Source: UBA9647 sp049522195
Lineage (GTDB): Bacteria; Bacteroidota; Ignavibacteria; UBA10030
Assembly: GCA_049522195.1 (NCBI GenBank)
Contig: JBEKOB010000008.1
Span: forward strand, 1-64,000
DNA length: 64,000 bases
Direction: 5' to 3'
The translations under genes and the position numbers were made by a program. Under the pieces are notes generated by a model. That model saw only the letters and a list, made by a program, of their open reading frames with translations. It was not told where the DNA came from and ran no database searches. Positions 36,621 to 45,900 of the stretch are shown here, piece by piece (position 1 is the stretch's first letter; each line of letters opens with the position of its first letter).

Positions 36621-37007
36621 ATGAAATCATTCGCACACCGCCTCCTCGTCCTCACGGCGATGGTATTTGTTGCCGGCTTGCTGCAGGTCGCTTTCGCCCA
36701 ACCACAAGGACAAGGTATGAGGATTTCTCCAAAACAGCGCGCCGATACACTTGGTAAACAACTCGGACTTGATACCGCCACTGTCGCCAAAGTCGCCGCC
36801 ATCATGGAAAAGTATCAGAAACAGATGATGGATAAGAGAAATGAACTTCAGGGAGATATGGACAGCATGCGCGCCGCGATGATGGAAATTCGCGAGAATC
36901 AGACCAAGGATATCAAGGCACTGCTGACAAAAGCGCAAGCAGCGAAGTACGACGAGATACTGAAACAACAACAGCAACGGATGCAAAACCGTCCGCCGCG
37001 CAACTGA
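36621..37007 (+). CDS. Spy/CpxP-like periplasmic helical protein
   Basis: A 128-residue exported protein: signal peptide (about 1-26, ending AFAQ), then a mostly helical, charged domain from RISPKQRADTLGKQLGLD to the Gln/Arg-rich tail. The pattern of a helix pair with LGL..ATVAKVAAIMEKYQKQ and ALLTKAQAAKYDEILKQQQQ resembles Spy/CpxP/LTXXQ or DUF4890-type proteins, which bind unfolded proteins or metals in the periplasm. No LTPxQ motif is exact, so membership is approximate. GGAG lies 9 bases upstream of the ATG. A hairpin terminator follows at 37030-37075. Confidence 0.72.
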   Translation: MKSFAHRLLVLTAMVFVAGLLQVAFAQPQGQGMRISPKQRADTLGKQLGLDTATVAKVAAIMEKYQKQMMDKRNELQGDMDSMRAAMMEIRENQTKDIKALLTKAQAAKYDEILKQQQQRMQNRPPRN

Positions 37008-37029
37008 CGTCGCAGGAACATGTTCAAAG

Positions 37030-37075
37030 AGGGGCGATTCACAGTCCTGGCAAAACTCAGGATCGAATCGCCCCT
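37030..37075 (+). terminator. Hairpin terminator after the Spy-like gene
   Basis: AGGGGCGATTC (37030-37040) and GAATCGCCCCT (37065-37075) are exact inverted repeats; the loop itself contains a smaller TCCTG/CAGGA pairing. The T-tract after it is weak (TGCTGTTTCTGTCTTCC). Confidence 0.65.
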
Positions 37076-37218
37076 TGCTGTTTCTGTCTTCCTCCAGTAT
37101 ATTCACACCAGCAGCACCAAAGAGGTGGAACACATTCCACCTTCCCTCACACCGTGTTCCCTTCATCAGAACCAATCATTGATGGATTTCTTCCATCGTC
37201 GAGGAAAGCATATCGTTC

Positions 37219-38025
37219 ATGAAGGACAAAGTCATTCTCATTACCGGCTCGACAGATGGCATCGGCAGGCAGGCGGCGCTCGAGCTCGCCGCCATGGGCG
37301 CCACCGTACTGGTTCACGGGCGTAATGAAAGCCGTGGCAAGAATGTCGTGGAAGAGATTCGCAAATCGACTGGAAATCAGAAAGTCGATTTGCTCATAGC
37401 GGACTTTTCTTCGATGGAGCAGGTTCGCCGGCTGGCCGCCGACGTGAAGCAACGCTGCGCCGCTCTTCATGTACTTATCAACAATGCGGGCGTTTTTATG
37501 AACGAGAGACGACTCACTGTTGACGGGTTCGAAACGACTTTCGCCGTCAACCACCTTGCGCCGTTCCTCCTGACCAACCTTCTTCTGGATCTTCTGAAGG
37601 AGAGTGCTCCCGCGCGTGTCATCACTGTCAGCTCAGTGGCTCACACAAGGGGAAAACTGGACTTTGAGAACCTTCAGGCAGAAAGACGCTTTGGCGGCTA
37701 CAGCGCGTATGCACTTTCAAAACTCGCAAACATGCTGTTTACGTACGAGCTTGGCGATATGCTTGCGGGAACAGGTATCACATCAAACTGTCTGCACCCG
37801 GGCCTCATCGGAACGAAGCTCCTTCGCACGGGCTTCAACATCACCGGATCGAGTACGGCGGACGGAGCAGAGACACTTATCTATCTTGCCACATCACCTG
37901 AGGTCGACGCTGTGACCGGAAAATACTTTCAGGAGAAGCAGGAAACCCCTTCATCACCAATCACCCATGACGCCGCCCTCCGCAAAAGAATGTGGGAGGT
38001 CAGTGCGCAACTCACCGGTCTCTAA
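37219..38025 (+). CDS. Short-chain dehydrogenase/reductase (retinol dehydrogenase-like)
   Basis: A 268-residue classical SDR. The Rossmann nucleotide-binding motif TGSTDGIG occupies 9-16, followed by LINNAG, the catalytic Ser in VITVSSVAHTRG and the Tyr/Lys pair in YSAYALSKLANM. HGRN after the second strand suggests preference for NADP(H). The order and the FAVNHLAPFLLTNLLLDLL helix resemble the retinol dehydrogenase/WW-oxidoreductase-like group, which acts on alcohols or carbonyls of lipid-like substrates. Substrate unknown. GTCGAGGAAAG lies upstream of the ATG. It stands alone, facing the leftward lyase gene. Confidence 0.9.
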   Translation: MKDKVILITGSTDGIGRQAALELAAMGATVLVHGRNESRGKNVVEEIRKSTGNQKVDLLIADFSSMEQVRRLAADVKQRCAALHVLINNAGVFMNERRLTVDGFETTFAVNHLAPFLLTNLLLDLLKESAPARVITVSSVAHTRGKLDFENLQAERRFGGYSAYALSKLANMLFTYELGDMLAGTGITSNCLHPGLIGTKLLRTGFNITGSSTADGAETLIYLATSPEVDAVTGKYFQEKQETPSSPITHDAALRKRMWEVSAQLTGL

Positions 38026-38049
38026 GAAGGTGCCACGCACCACACGCCA

Positions 38050-38092
38050 TTTCATTATTCTAGATTCGACGTTCGTTATTGGATACTCAGGT
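38050..38092 (-). repeat. Interspersed AT-rich repeat, third copy (inverted)
   Basis: The complement of this segment resembles, with substitutions, the repeat at 53998-54062 and 54238-54302: shared blocks read in the minus orientation TGAGTATCCAATAACG and TCGAAT. It lies in the short gap between the SDR and lyase genes, like its relatives in a gene-free region. Similarity by eye is about three quarters over 40 bases. Confidence 0.4.
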
Positions 38093-38179
38093 AAATCTCG
38101 AATATCGAACAATCGAACTCCCAACGCAGAAGTGAGGGTAGGTGGACTGCAATTCGGTCGACGCAAGAATCCGCGTCGT

Positions 38180-40414
38180 TTAGTTGGGTAGGATGCCTTC
38201 TGCAGAAACTCGCTTCGTTGAACTCCATACCTGCTTTCCGCGAACCCGCAGGTACGTCCCATCGACAAGACTATAGCGGACAGTCTGATTCCCTTCGTGA
38301 TGCATCACTAACACCAATGCATCTGTCTCAATCTCACCTTCCCTGGTCGACTCGGATGGGACATACAGATCATCCGATCCCTCCGGCGATTGTAGTCGGA
38401 AGTGTGTCCCCGAGATTGCGGAGTATTTGACGGAAGTGATTTCGTGGCGGTAGGGAAAGAGAAGAACATTGTACTTCATCGTGCTGGCGGCTTTTGAAAT
38501 CTGGTCGAAAGCGATCCAGTTGATCTGCTCTGTCTTCCCCGGCGTAAGGTCACTTGTGCTGGAGGCCATCGAGGTGCCGGTCCGCGGGCTCCCGCCGCCG
38601 GCGAGTGGATAGATAAGCATGCCCGGCTGACCTGTGCTGTAATACTCGTGCCCATCACGCACAAGCGAAGTCGGAGTGTGGAAATACCATGAAAGTGTAT
38701 CTCCCCCCTTCTCACACTTCAGATCGTCGAGGATGACCCAATAGCGGTGGTTGACAAAGAGAATCTGACGGCGATGTCGCACTCCTGATCGTTGATAGCC
38801 GCGGTGTTCTCCCGAGAAATACTCGAGCAGAGAATTTGAACTCCACTTGATATTCTCCCCTTCTACGGACTCGCGCTCCATGTTCCGGCCATTGACCGTC
38901 ACCATATTATGCGCCTGGGAAGACTTATACCATGGAATGTAAAGGGGGTCGTCATAGGTCAGACCGATCCCGGCGTCAACAGCGAAGGCCTTGCCGTATG
39001 CATACACCTCGAAGTCGAGCATATCACTGTGCGTATGCGGCCCATTCCATTTTCCGTAGTTGACATTCAGATAGAGCGCGCTGGGAGTCCAGTCGCTTCT
39101 CATCACTGTGAAGCCTGAAGCGGGCATATGGCGGGAAACAAATGGGGGGAGCGTCAGGCTTGCGGCATTCGTGGAAATACCGAACAGGTTATTCAGGACG
39201 CCGTAGACGTATGGCTTCTTGTAGAACTCCGCTCCATCCTGAAGGATGAATGCAGGAAACAGTCCGCGGTGGCTATCATTGATGGACGGAATCTCCCCCG
39301 TCGGCGCAAGCATGGCGATCCACCAATCGATCGTGTTGCCCATTCGCTGACGGATCTCCTGCTCAAGGTCCTCCCGAACGTGGTACACCGAGAGCAAGTA
39401 GTAGAGGTTCCGATAGGAAAGATATGTTGCCTGCGTGTAATTTCTTGGGGCCCGTTCGGAGTGCCCCCCGTCCTCAAAGAAGTCCTGCTGCAAATGCTCT
39501 TCGAGGCGTTGCAGCGCCAGCTTCAACCATTCTTTTGAATCCTTGAACTCGGGGAACACCATGGCAAGCTGCGCCAGCATGTAGCTGCCATGGATCTGCC
39601 AGTTTCCGGACCGATACCCCTCCCACTGCTCAAGCTGGTATAACCATCGGCCAGCGGCAAGGATGGTTTTCAGCATTCGCTCATGGGTCAGCAGCGATCG
39701 CTGCGCATATGGCAGAAAATAGTACTCGATGAACATTCTGTTCCTGACACCCAATCCAAGTTCATAGTAAACCACATCCAGCTCGGGGAATCCACGAGTG
39801 ATGGAGTTTCGTTGCTCATACCATTGATGAAAGAGCTCATCGAATTTCGCAAGGTATCGTTGATCACCGCTGTTCACATACGCGAGGATGAGCGCCTTCG
39901 ACCACCCCCAGTAGTGAAATCCGTACTTGCCCGATTGGCCGACTTCACGATTGAAGTCCACCTTCTGTCCAAAATCGACAACAACATCCCCCCAGGGACG
40001 GAAAATATTCTTCAGGATGAGCGACGCCCTGGCCATAACAGTGTCGTTTTCCTCCTTGGAGTGGGATGCATATGCCCGGACATCCTCGTACCCCATCAGC
40101 ATTTCTGTATCGGTCAGAAGGTGGTAGGTCTGCGTTGCATATTTCGGTTGCTGTTTGGAATCCCAGTACGACCCCCATGCGCGATAGGCCTGAGCGTAGT
40201 CCTCTCGCCGAGCGGCGGCTTCCGTACTTCCCAACGCTGGTTGATCCAGTTGCAGGGCGCCGAAGAGATCGGCATCACTGATGGCTTTGATCTGGTGTTC
40301 TACGTAGTCAGCGTTGCTGAGCAGCGAATGATCAGAGAACTTGAGCTGACCAATGAGAGCGTTTGACGCGAGAAAGAGGATAGAAAGAAACAGAACTGAG
40401 CGATGGTTTCTCAT
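38180..40414 (-). CDS. Heparinase II/III-family polysaccharide lyase-like protein
   Basis: A 744-residue exported protein: signal peptide (about 1-22), an alpha/alpha-toroid domain (about 60-400) and a C-terminal beta-sandwich heparinase II/III domain. Features: GNWQIHGSYML and DGGHSERAPRNYTQATYLSY in the toroid, containing the Asn/His/Tyr types used for catalysis in this fold, and GPHTHSDMLDFEVYAYGKAF with AVDAGIGLTYDDP in the beta domain. Relatives degrade heparin, alginate or other uronate polymers. The domain composition is complete, but the exact glycan cannot be predicted. No ribosome site is clear before the ATG. It stands alone, without susC/susD genes, so is not part of a visible polysaccharide-utilisation locus. 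Confidence 0.83.
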   Translation of the reverse strand: MRNHRSVLFLSILFLASNALIGQLKFSDHSLLSNADYVEHQIKAISDADLFGALQLDQPALGSTEAAARREDYAQAYRAWGSYWDSKQQPKYATQTYHLLTDTEMLMGYEDVRAYASHSKEENDTVMARASLILKNIFRPWGDVVVDFGQKVDFNREVGQSGKYGFHYWGWSKALILAYVNSGDQRYLAKFDELFHQWYEQRNSITRGFPELDVVYYELGLGVRNRMFIEYYFLPYAQRSLLTHERMLKTILAAGRWLYQLEQWEGYRSGNWQIHGSYMLAQLAMVFPEFKDSKEWLKLALQRLEEHLQQDFFEDGGHSERAPRNYTQATYLSYRNLYYLLSVYHVREDLEQEIRQRMGNTIDWWIAMLAPTGEIPSINDSHRGLFPAFILQDGAEFYKKPYVYGVLNNLFGISTNAASLTLPPFVSRHMPASGFTVMRSDWTPSALYLNVNYGKWNGPHTHSDMLDFEVYAYGKAFAVDAGIGLTYDDPLYIPWYKSSQAHNMVTVNGRNMERESVEGENIKWSSNSLLEYFSGEHRGYQRSGVRHRRQILFVNHRYWVILDDLKCEKGGDTLSWYFHTPTSLVRDGHEYYSTGQPGMLIYPLAGGGSPRTGTSMASSTSDLTPGKTEQINWIAFDQISKAASTMKYNVLLFPYRHEITSVKYSAISGTHFRLQSPEGSDDLYVPSESTREGEIETDALVLVMHHEGNQTVRYSLVDGTYLRVRGKQVWSSTKRVSAEGILPN

Positions 40415-40489
40415 GAGGATGGGATATCCAGACTATGAAGGAGGAACTTCTGAGGTTTGATGATGCCGGAAGGAGGGGACCAGAGGGTT

Positions 40490-41380
40490 TTACGGGAGTG
40501 TGAGCTCCATACCTTCCCGCGCGCCGATGCATTCGGTCTTGCCGTCAATGAGCTTTGTAAGATGATTCGCTTCCTTCACCATCCCGTCCACAAAACTATC
40601 ATCGTGATGCGGGTCGTGATGAAAGAGGGCCCATTTTTTCACATTGGCTTGAACCGCGAAACGCACAACAGACTCCACCGGGGAATGTCCCCACCCTCGC
40701 TTGTCTTTGTTGTACTCCTCTGTTGTGTATTGCGCCTCACCGATCAGAAGATCCGCCTGCGAGAGAAACTCTACAAACTTCTCGTCGAGGTAAGTCGGAA
40801 AATCCAGGGCAGTCGCGGGATTCTGGGAGTGCTTGAACAGCGTTCCTTGATACGGCTCGTTGTCGGTTGCGTACACAACGCTTGATTTTCCATCCGATAC
40901 ACGGTACGCGAGGCAAAGCGCAGGATGATTCAGGTAGAAGTGCCGCACGGAGAGTTCATTGATCGTAATATCTTCCCGCATTTCGTGGACGTGAAGATCA
41001 GCACTCATCGCCCCCAGCTCAACGGGGAAGTAATCCGAGTCCATCTGGATCGTGAGGATCTTATCGAGCGATTTGTCGCGCCCCGGGGGACCGTAGAGGT
41101 GGATGGTGTTTTTCTTTTCGTATGCTGGAAGGAAAAAAGGAAAACCCTGGATGTGATCCCAGTGGGTGTGACTGATGAAGACGTGGATCGTCAGAGGCTG
41201 GGTAGGAAATTCTTTGAGCAGTTGATCGCCGAGCTCACGGATGCCGGTGCCGGCGTCGAATATGACAATGTGGGAGCCTGTGCGTAACTCGACGCACGAA
41301 GTATTCCCCCCATAGCGCGTCGTCGAAGAACCCGGTGTGGCAATGGAACCGCGTGTGCCCCAGAAGCGGACCTTCATCAT
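40490..41380 (-). CDS. Metallo-beta-lactamase-fold hydrolase
   Basis: A 296-residue cytoplasmic hydrolase of the MBL superfamily. It starts KVRFWGTRGSIATPG and TRYGGNTSCVEL, typical for a phosphodiesterase-like/response-regulator-linked subgroup. The zinc motif HTHWDH is at 71-76, with further ligands in the conserved FYLNHP and YATDNEPY regions. It likely cleaves a phosphodiester or other ester; substrate unknown. The start overlaps the stop of the receiver gene as TAATG (41378-41382), so the two are co-translated, which suggests that the hydrolase is part of a signalling route. Confidence 0.88.
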   Translation of the reverse strand: MMKVRFWGTRGSIATPGSSTTRYGGNTSCVELRTGSHIVIFDAGTGIRELGDQLLKEFPTQPLTIHVFISHTHWDHIQGFPFFLPAYEKKNTIHLYGPPGRDKSLDKILTIQMDSDYFPVELGAMSADLHVHEMREDITINELSVRHFYLNHPALCLAYRVSDGKSSVVYATDNEPYQGTLFKHSQNPATALDFPTYLDEKFVEFLSQADLLIGEAQYTTEEYNKDKRGWGHSPVESVVRFAVQANVKKWALFHHDPHHDDSFVDGMVKEANHLTKLIDGKTECIGAREGMELTLP

Positions 41381-41760
41381 TACGAGTTCTTGCGTTTGTG
41401 CATGTGGTCGCTGGCAGTCTTCATCAGGTCACCGAACTCGAATGGCTTCACGACGTACGCATCCGCTCCCAATTCCGCAGCCTTGTCCATGTCGGGCTTG
41501 TAGGATTTTGCAGACATGATGATGATCGCCGTTTTCGAGAACCGGCTATCTTTGCGGAGCAGCTGGCACACCTCGAATCCAAGGAGCTTTGGCATGACGA
41601 GATCGAGGAGGATAAGATCGGGCAATTCAGTTTGAGCGATCCTCACCGCATCCTCACCGTTGTCGGCCTGGAATACGGTGAATCCATTTCGCTCAAAGCC
41701 CAACACGATCATCTTCCGGAAAAAATCCTCATCGTCGACGATGAGCACTTTCGGTTTCAC
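41380..41760 (-). CDS. Single-domain response regulator (receiver)
   Basis: A lone receiver domain of about 126 residues: VLIVDDEDFFRK, phospho-acceptor in LILLDLVMPK, IIIMSAKSY and the Lys of YVVKPFEFGDL. No output domain follows; the tail is basic (HMHKRKNS). The GTG at 41760 (GGGAG 11 bases upstream) gives a standard receiver N-terminus; an ATG at 41859 in the same frame would add 33 atypical residues. It overlaps the start of the MBL-fold hydrolase (TAATG), so both may serve one pathway. The cognate kinase is not adjacent. Confidence 0.88.
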   Translation of the reverse strand: MKPKVLIVDDEDFFRKMIVLGFERNGFTVFQADNGEDAVRIAQTELPDLILLDLVMPKLLGFEVCQLLRKDSRFSKTAIIIMSAKSYKPDMDKAAELGADAYVVKPFEFGDLMKTASDHMHKRKNS

Positions 41761-41860
41761 TGGGTGATCCGCTCCCGAAACTGGAAAATACCTGATTGAG
41801 TTCTCGTGGAAGGTACAGGACTGGCAAGACATCTGCCTTGCTGACCGGAAACTTATCAAT

Positions 41861-42830
41861 TACTTTGGCGAAAGGCAATACGCCATAGTGATTTATGTCA
41901 TTGCCAACAGTGGGAACAAGGGGATTGAACCAATAGGAACGGGACGGGAAGTCCCCGGCTTTCGCCCAATACGGACTAGCTACGGAGGGCAGTGCTCTCT
42001 TTCTGCATCCTTCTGAGGGAGGTGGAATAGTCACGAAATCCGACTCACTTCAAGTTCGTGACAACTTCTCCAGACGACGGACAAAGGTGTCGATAGGCCA
42101 CTTGCTTCACACCCATTTTCCCTTTGGGTAATGAACGACGAGCTGGATGATAACCACTCGAAGAACCCGGTCTTCGAAACAGCCTGCAGTCGGTTTGAAC
42201 ATGATCGAGCTGTCACAAAGGGATGCCTTGAAGAAACCGTTATTCTCTTGTTGATGAATGATGGGGTGGCACATCAACGCGAAATCTCCGACCGACAAAT
42301 GCACTGGGTGAAGGAGCAACGCTGCTGTGAGCGTGGAGTACTCCTGATATCCTCTATATAAAGAGCGCGGTGGTTTCTTATGACCTCTGATCTTCAACGC
42401 GACCATGTCAAGTAATTCAACAGTCGCGGACTTCCCGTATACAAAGGAGAGTGAACCGCTGTAATAAGGTAAAGCAGTCGCCCTGCGAGACGTTTGTTAT
42501 TAGCAAAGACCCAATTTGTTGATCGCGTAGGCTTGCGAGGGCTCTTTGCCCCGCATCACGAAAATGCGAACTCGCAGCTTTCGGTACACATTTGTTTTGT
42601 TTCTCTACAGGGAACTGTGTATCATTGATTTGTTGTTACATTTGCAATGCAACGTTATCCTTCCAAACACTTGCGGATCTCAGGGGGAGCATTTTGTAGA
42701 GCCAGCATGAGATGCGCAATTGACCCAGCGAATCGATTTAACTCTATATAGTAGATGTTGATGTGCAGCATTGTGGAATCGTATTATCCGGACGAATTGT
42801 TGCGATATGGCAACGATAGTACGATGAGCA
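41861..42830. other. Gene-free region of about 1 kb before the giant secreted-protein genes
   Basis: No frame of convincing protein character is visible on either strand. Short frames at 42107-42406 and 42131-42361 overlap each other in opposite directions and match nothing known. A TTGACC/CTATAT pair with 18-base spacing at 42720-42749 could be a promoter of the downstream gene, with low confidence. The base composition is more AT-rich than neighbouring genes. Confidence 0.4.
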
Positions 42831-42871
42831 CTTCCTCGGCTTAGCCCATCGGGCGAGTACGGCGGAGGAAG
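42831..42871 (+). promoter_or_regulatory. Two-stem leader hairpin before the beta-helix protein gene
   Basis: CTTCCTC (42831-42837) pairs with GAGGAAG (42865-42871), and inside it GCCC (42844-42847) pairs with GGGC (42851-42854). The structure ends 56 bases before the ATG at 42928. No T-run follows, so it is more likely a leader stabiliser or control element than a terminator. Confidence 0.35.
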
Positions 42872-42927
42872 CGCGCCCTCCTAGATTGAAATTTCGATTG
42901 ACAAACTCTTCAGAAAGGCGTTTACCT

Positions 42928-45900
42928 ATGCGTACAACGTTGGTACGTGTTACTATTTTTTGTGCACTCTGCGCCACTCTTCTTCCGCCGGAAATTTCTC
43001 TCGGTCAAATCACAGGCGCAATCACATCGGACACGACTTGGGCAACGGGGACGGTGATCGCAGATTCCGTCTATGTGATCGCCGGAAAAACGTTGACCAT
43101 CCAGCCAGGGACGATCGTCAAGTTCAACAAGGCTCTGGTCATCGCCGGCATCCTTAATGCGAACGGGACTTTGGCCAACCCAATCACGTTCACGGCAAAC
43201 TCTGGTTCGCCCGCGCCTGGAGCATGGTACGGCATCGAATTCCAGAATACTGCCAACGTCGGTTCTGTGTTCAACTATTGCGTCGTGAGCTACGCCGGCG
43301 GCGGGCCAAATGCAGCCGCTATCTTTTACAAGACTGGCGCCTACGCTATCAGCATATCCAACTGCGTAGTTAACTTCAGCTCCACGAACGGCATCAACGT
43401 CCGCGCATCCTCTCCCCATATCTGGCGATCGACATTCGACCAGAACGCCGGCTACGGAGTCTTCAGCGACTTTCTTACGACGTTCGTGGTCGACACCTCG
43501 TGCGTCATCACGCACAATACCGCGGGGGGCATTCGAATTGCCGTAAACGCGACTCCTGTGATCATGAACAGTCGGATCGATTCCAATGGGGTTGGAATCT
43601 TCATGGACAATGGCGCTCGCCCGACTATCACGAACAACTACATCCGCGGGAATTCCATCGGTCTGCAATTCACGGCGATCGGATCCGGCCAGCCCGTTAT
43701 CACAGCGGATACAATTGTGGGAAACATTCAATGGGGATTCTACAACTCCAGCACAACGCAAACGGTTCTGGCAGAACGGAACTACTGGGGAAGCGATACC
43801 GGACCGTATAGTCCGACAAATAATCCGACAGGGCAGGGGGATCGCGTCAGCCCCCTTGTCGACTTCCAGCCCTGGAGCATCCAGGCATCAGCGCTGACCG
43901 TAACAAATGAGACTGCCACCATCGGCGGTAACACAACCTGGGCAAGTGGTGTGCACTGGGTGAAGAATAGCATCACCGTGAATGGTGGTATAACTCTGAC
44001 GATCAATCCCGGTGTCATCGTGAAATTCGCTCCGGGGGCGCGTCTTCTGATCAATGGCGCATTGATCGCGAACGGGCAAGCGAACAACATGATCATCTTC
44101 ACTTCTGAAAAGGATGATAGTTACGGTGGCGATTCAAACGGAGATGGAACAGCGACCGGGCCAAATCCAGGTGACTGGGATTGTGTGTACATGAATGGCG
44201 GCGGTGCCAGCTCGTTCTCGTATTGTATTTTCAAATTTGGTGGCTCCGGAGGTACGGCAAACTTGTACTTCGTGAATATCAGCCCCAACCCTGTTACGAA
44301 CATCTTCTCAACGAATTCATCCAACTACGGTCTCTACCTGAATAGTTCTAATCCAACAATCAGCAATTCCATCTTCGGTGGCAACGGATCGCATGGCATC
44401 CTGGCACAGGGGAATTCACGTTTGCAGATACACAAGTGCGTTTTCACAGGAAACGGCAGTTGGGGGATTGATGCCGACGGTGGCACCGCCAATGCCACGG
44501 TGGTTTCCATGGACAGCTCCAATGTCTCCCGCAATGGTGGTGGTGGTGTTTATAGTTGGTATTCCACGGGAGTTCAAACATTTTCCTACAATCGAGTCGA
44601 TTCCAACGCAGCGACGGGTATCTGGACGTTCAATGTCGGAGGCCCGGATACTGTCAAATATCTGAACAACGTCATCATAGGAAATGGGCAAGAAGGAATC
44701 GTTACGTCCCGGTCGTCCATTGTCAGCAATACAATTCAAAACAACCGCTATCCGATCGCATTGTTGGGCAGAGTGAATTCAACGTACAGCGGGAATACGA
44801 TCACCGGCAATGCCTACAATAATACTATCGCCCTCCGGCTAAACAGGTACGAAGAGAGCTACTCCGACACATTGAAGGCAGTCTTCCCATCAAGCATGAG
44901 TTCTCCTGTCTACACGTTCATTGAAAACGCACCCGGATGGGGAGTGGTCGGGGGCAACACGCTGGTCATTCAACCCGGCGTCATTATCAAGATGGCTGCC
45001 GGCCTGTATTGGCGAGTGGAAGGCTCGCTGAAGGCAGACGCAAGTGCCGGGAGCCCGATTGTTTTTACCTCCTACCGAGACTCAACCTACGGGGGGAAGA
45101 CAAATCTCCCGACCGATTACTCTTTGCCGGCGAGGGGGGACTGGGACTACTTCCGCATCCGCACGTCTTCATCCGTCGGCACCGTCCTCAAAAATGTAAT
45201 ATTCAAATTCGGCGGCTACTCCTCCGGTGAGGGAACCCTTTGGATCGAAGCTCAGGCATCGCTCACGACACCGGTTACAAACGTCATCGTCCGAAAATCC
45301 TATTCGATGGGAATACGTACCGGCGACTCGCAGATTTCCTTCACGGGTATTACCCTTGACAGCTGCGGTGCTGAAGGTATGTACATCGAAGGAAGCAGTA
45401 CAAACGGCAGCGGCGTTTCGACGGGATCGGATATCACGATACAGAATTCAACGATTACTGATAATGGTGCCACCGGCCTGCGTGCGACGAGCGGCTCCGC
45501 GTACAGGCAAATTTCCAACTGTATCATCCGACGCAATGGCAGTTGGGGGATAGGCGTCGACAATGGTGCCATCCAGCAGTCCATCTCGGGGAATACGGTG
45601 ACGAACAACGGCGGGGGCGGCATCTATGATTACAGTCCCTCGATGTCTACTGCGAATATACAGTTTGTCGGCAATCTCGTTACGGATCACGGGGATGAAG
45701 GAATTCTCTCCACCGAAGCAAGATTTGTCGATAACACGATTCAACGCAACAGGTACCCGATCGGTGTGTGGGGGCGGACGGGCAACAGCTACGTCGACAA
45801 CAACGGAGTTGATGGCAATATCATTAGCGGGAACACGTACAACAATGCAATTTCGCTGCGCGGCAACAGCGCTGAACCGCTCTACGACACGCTGAAGAAT

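Noticed and set aside
42107..42406. Leftward 99-codon frame in the gene-free region
   Set aside because: It overlaps an opposite-strand frame, has no ribosome site and no recognisable composition; reported only as part of the gene-free region.
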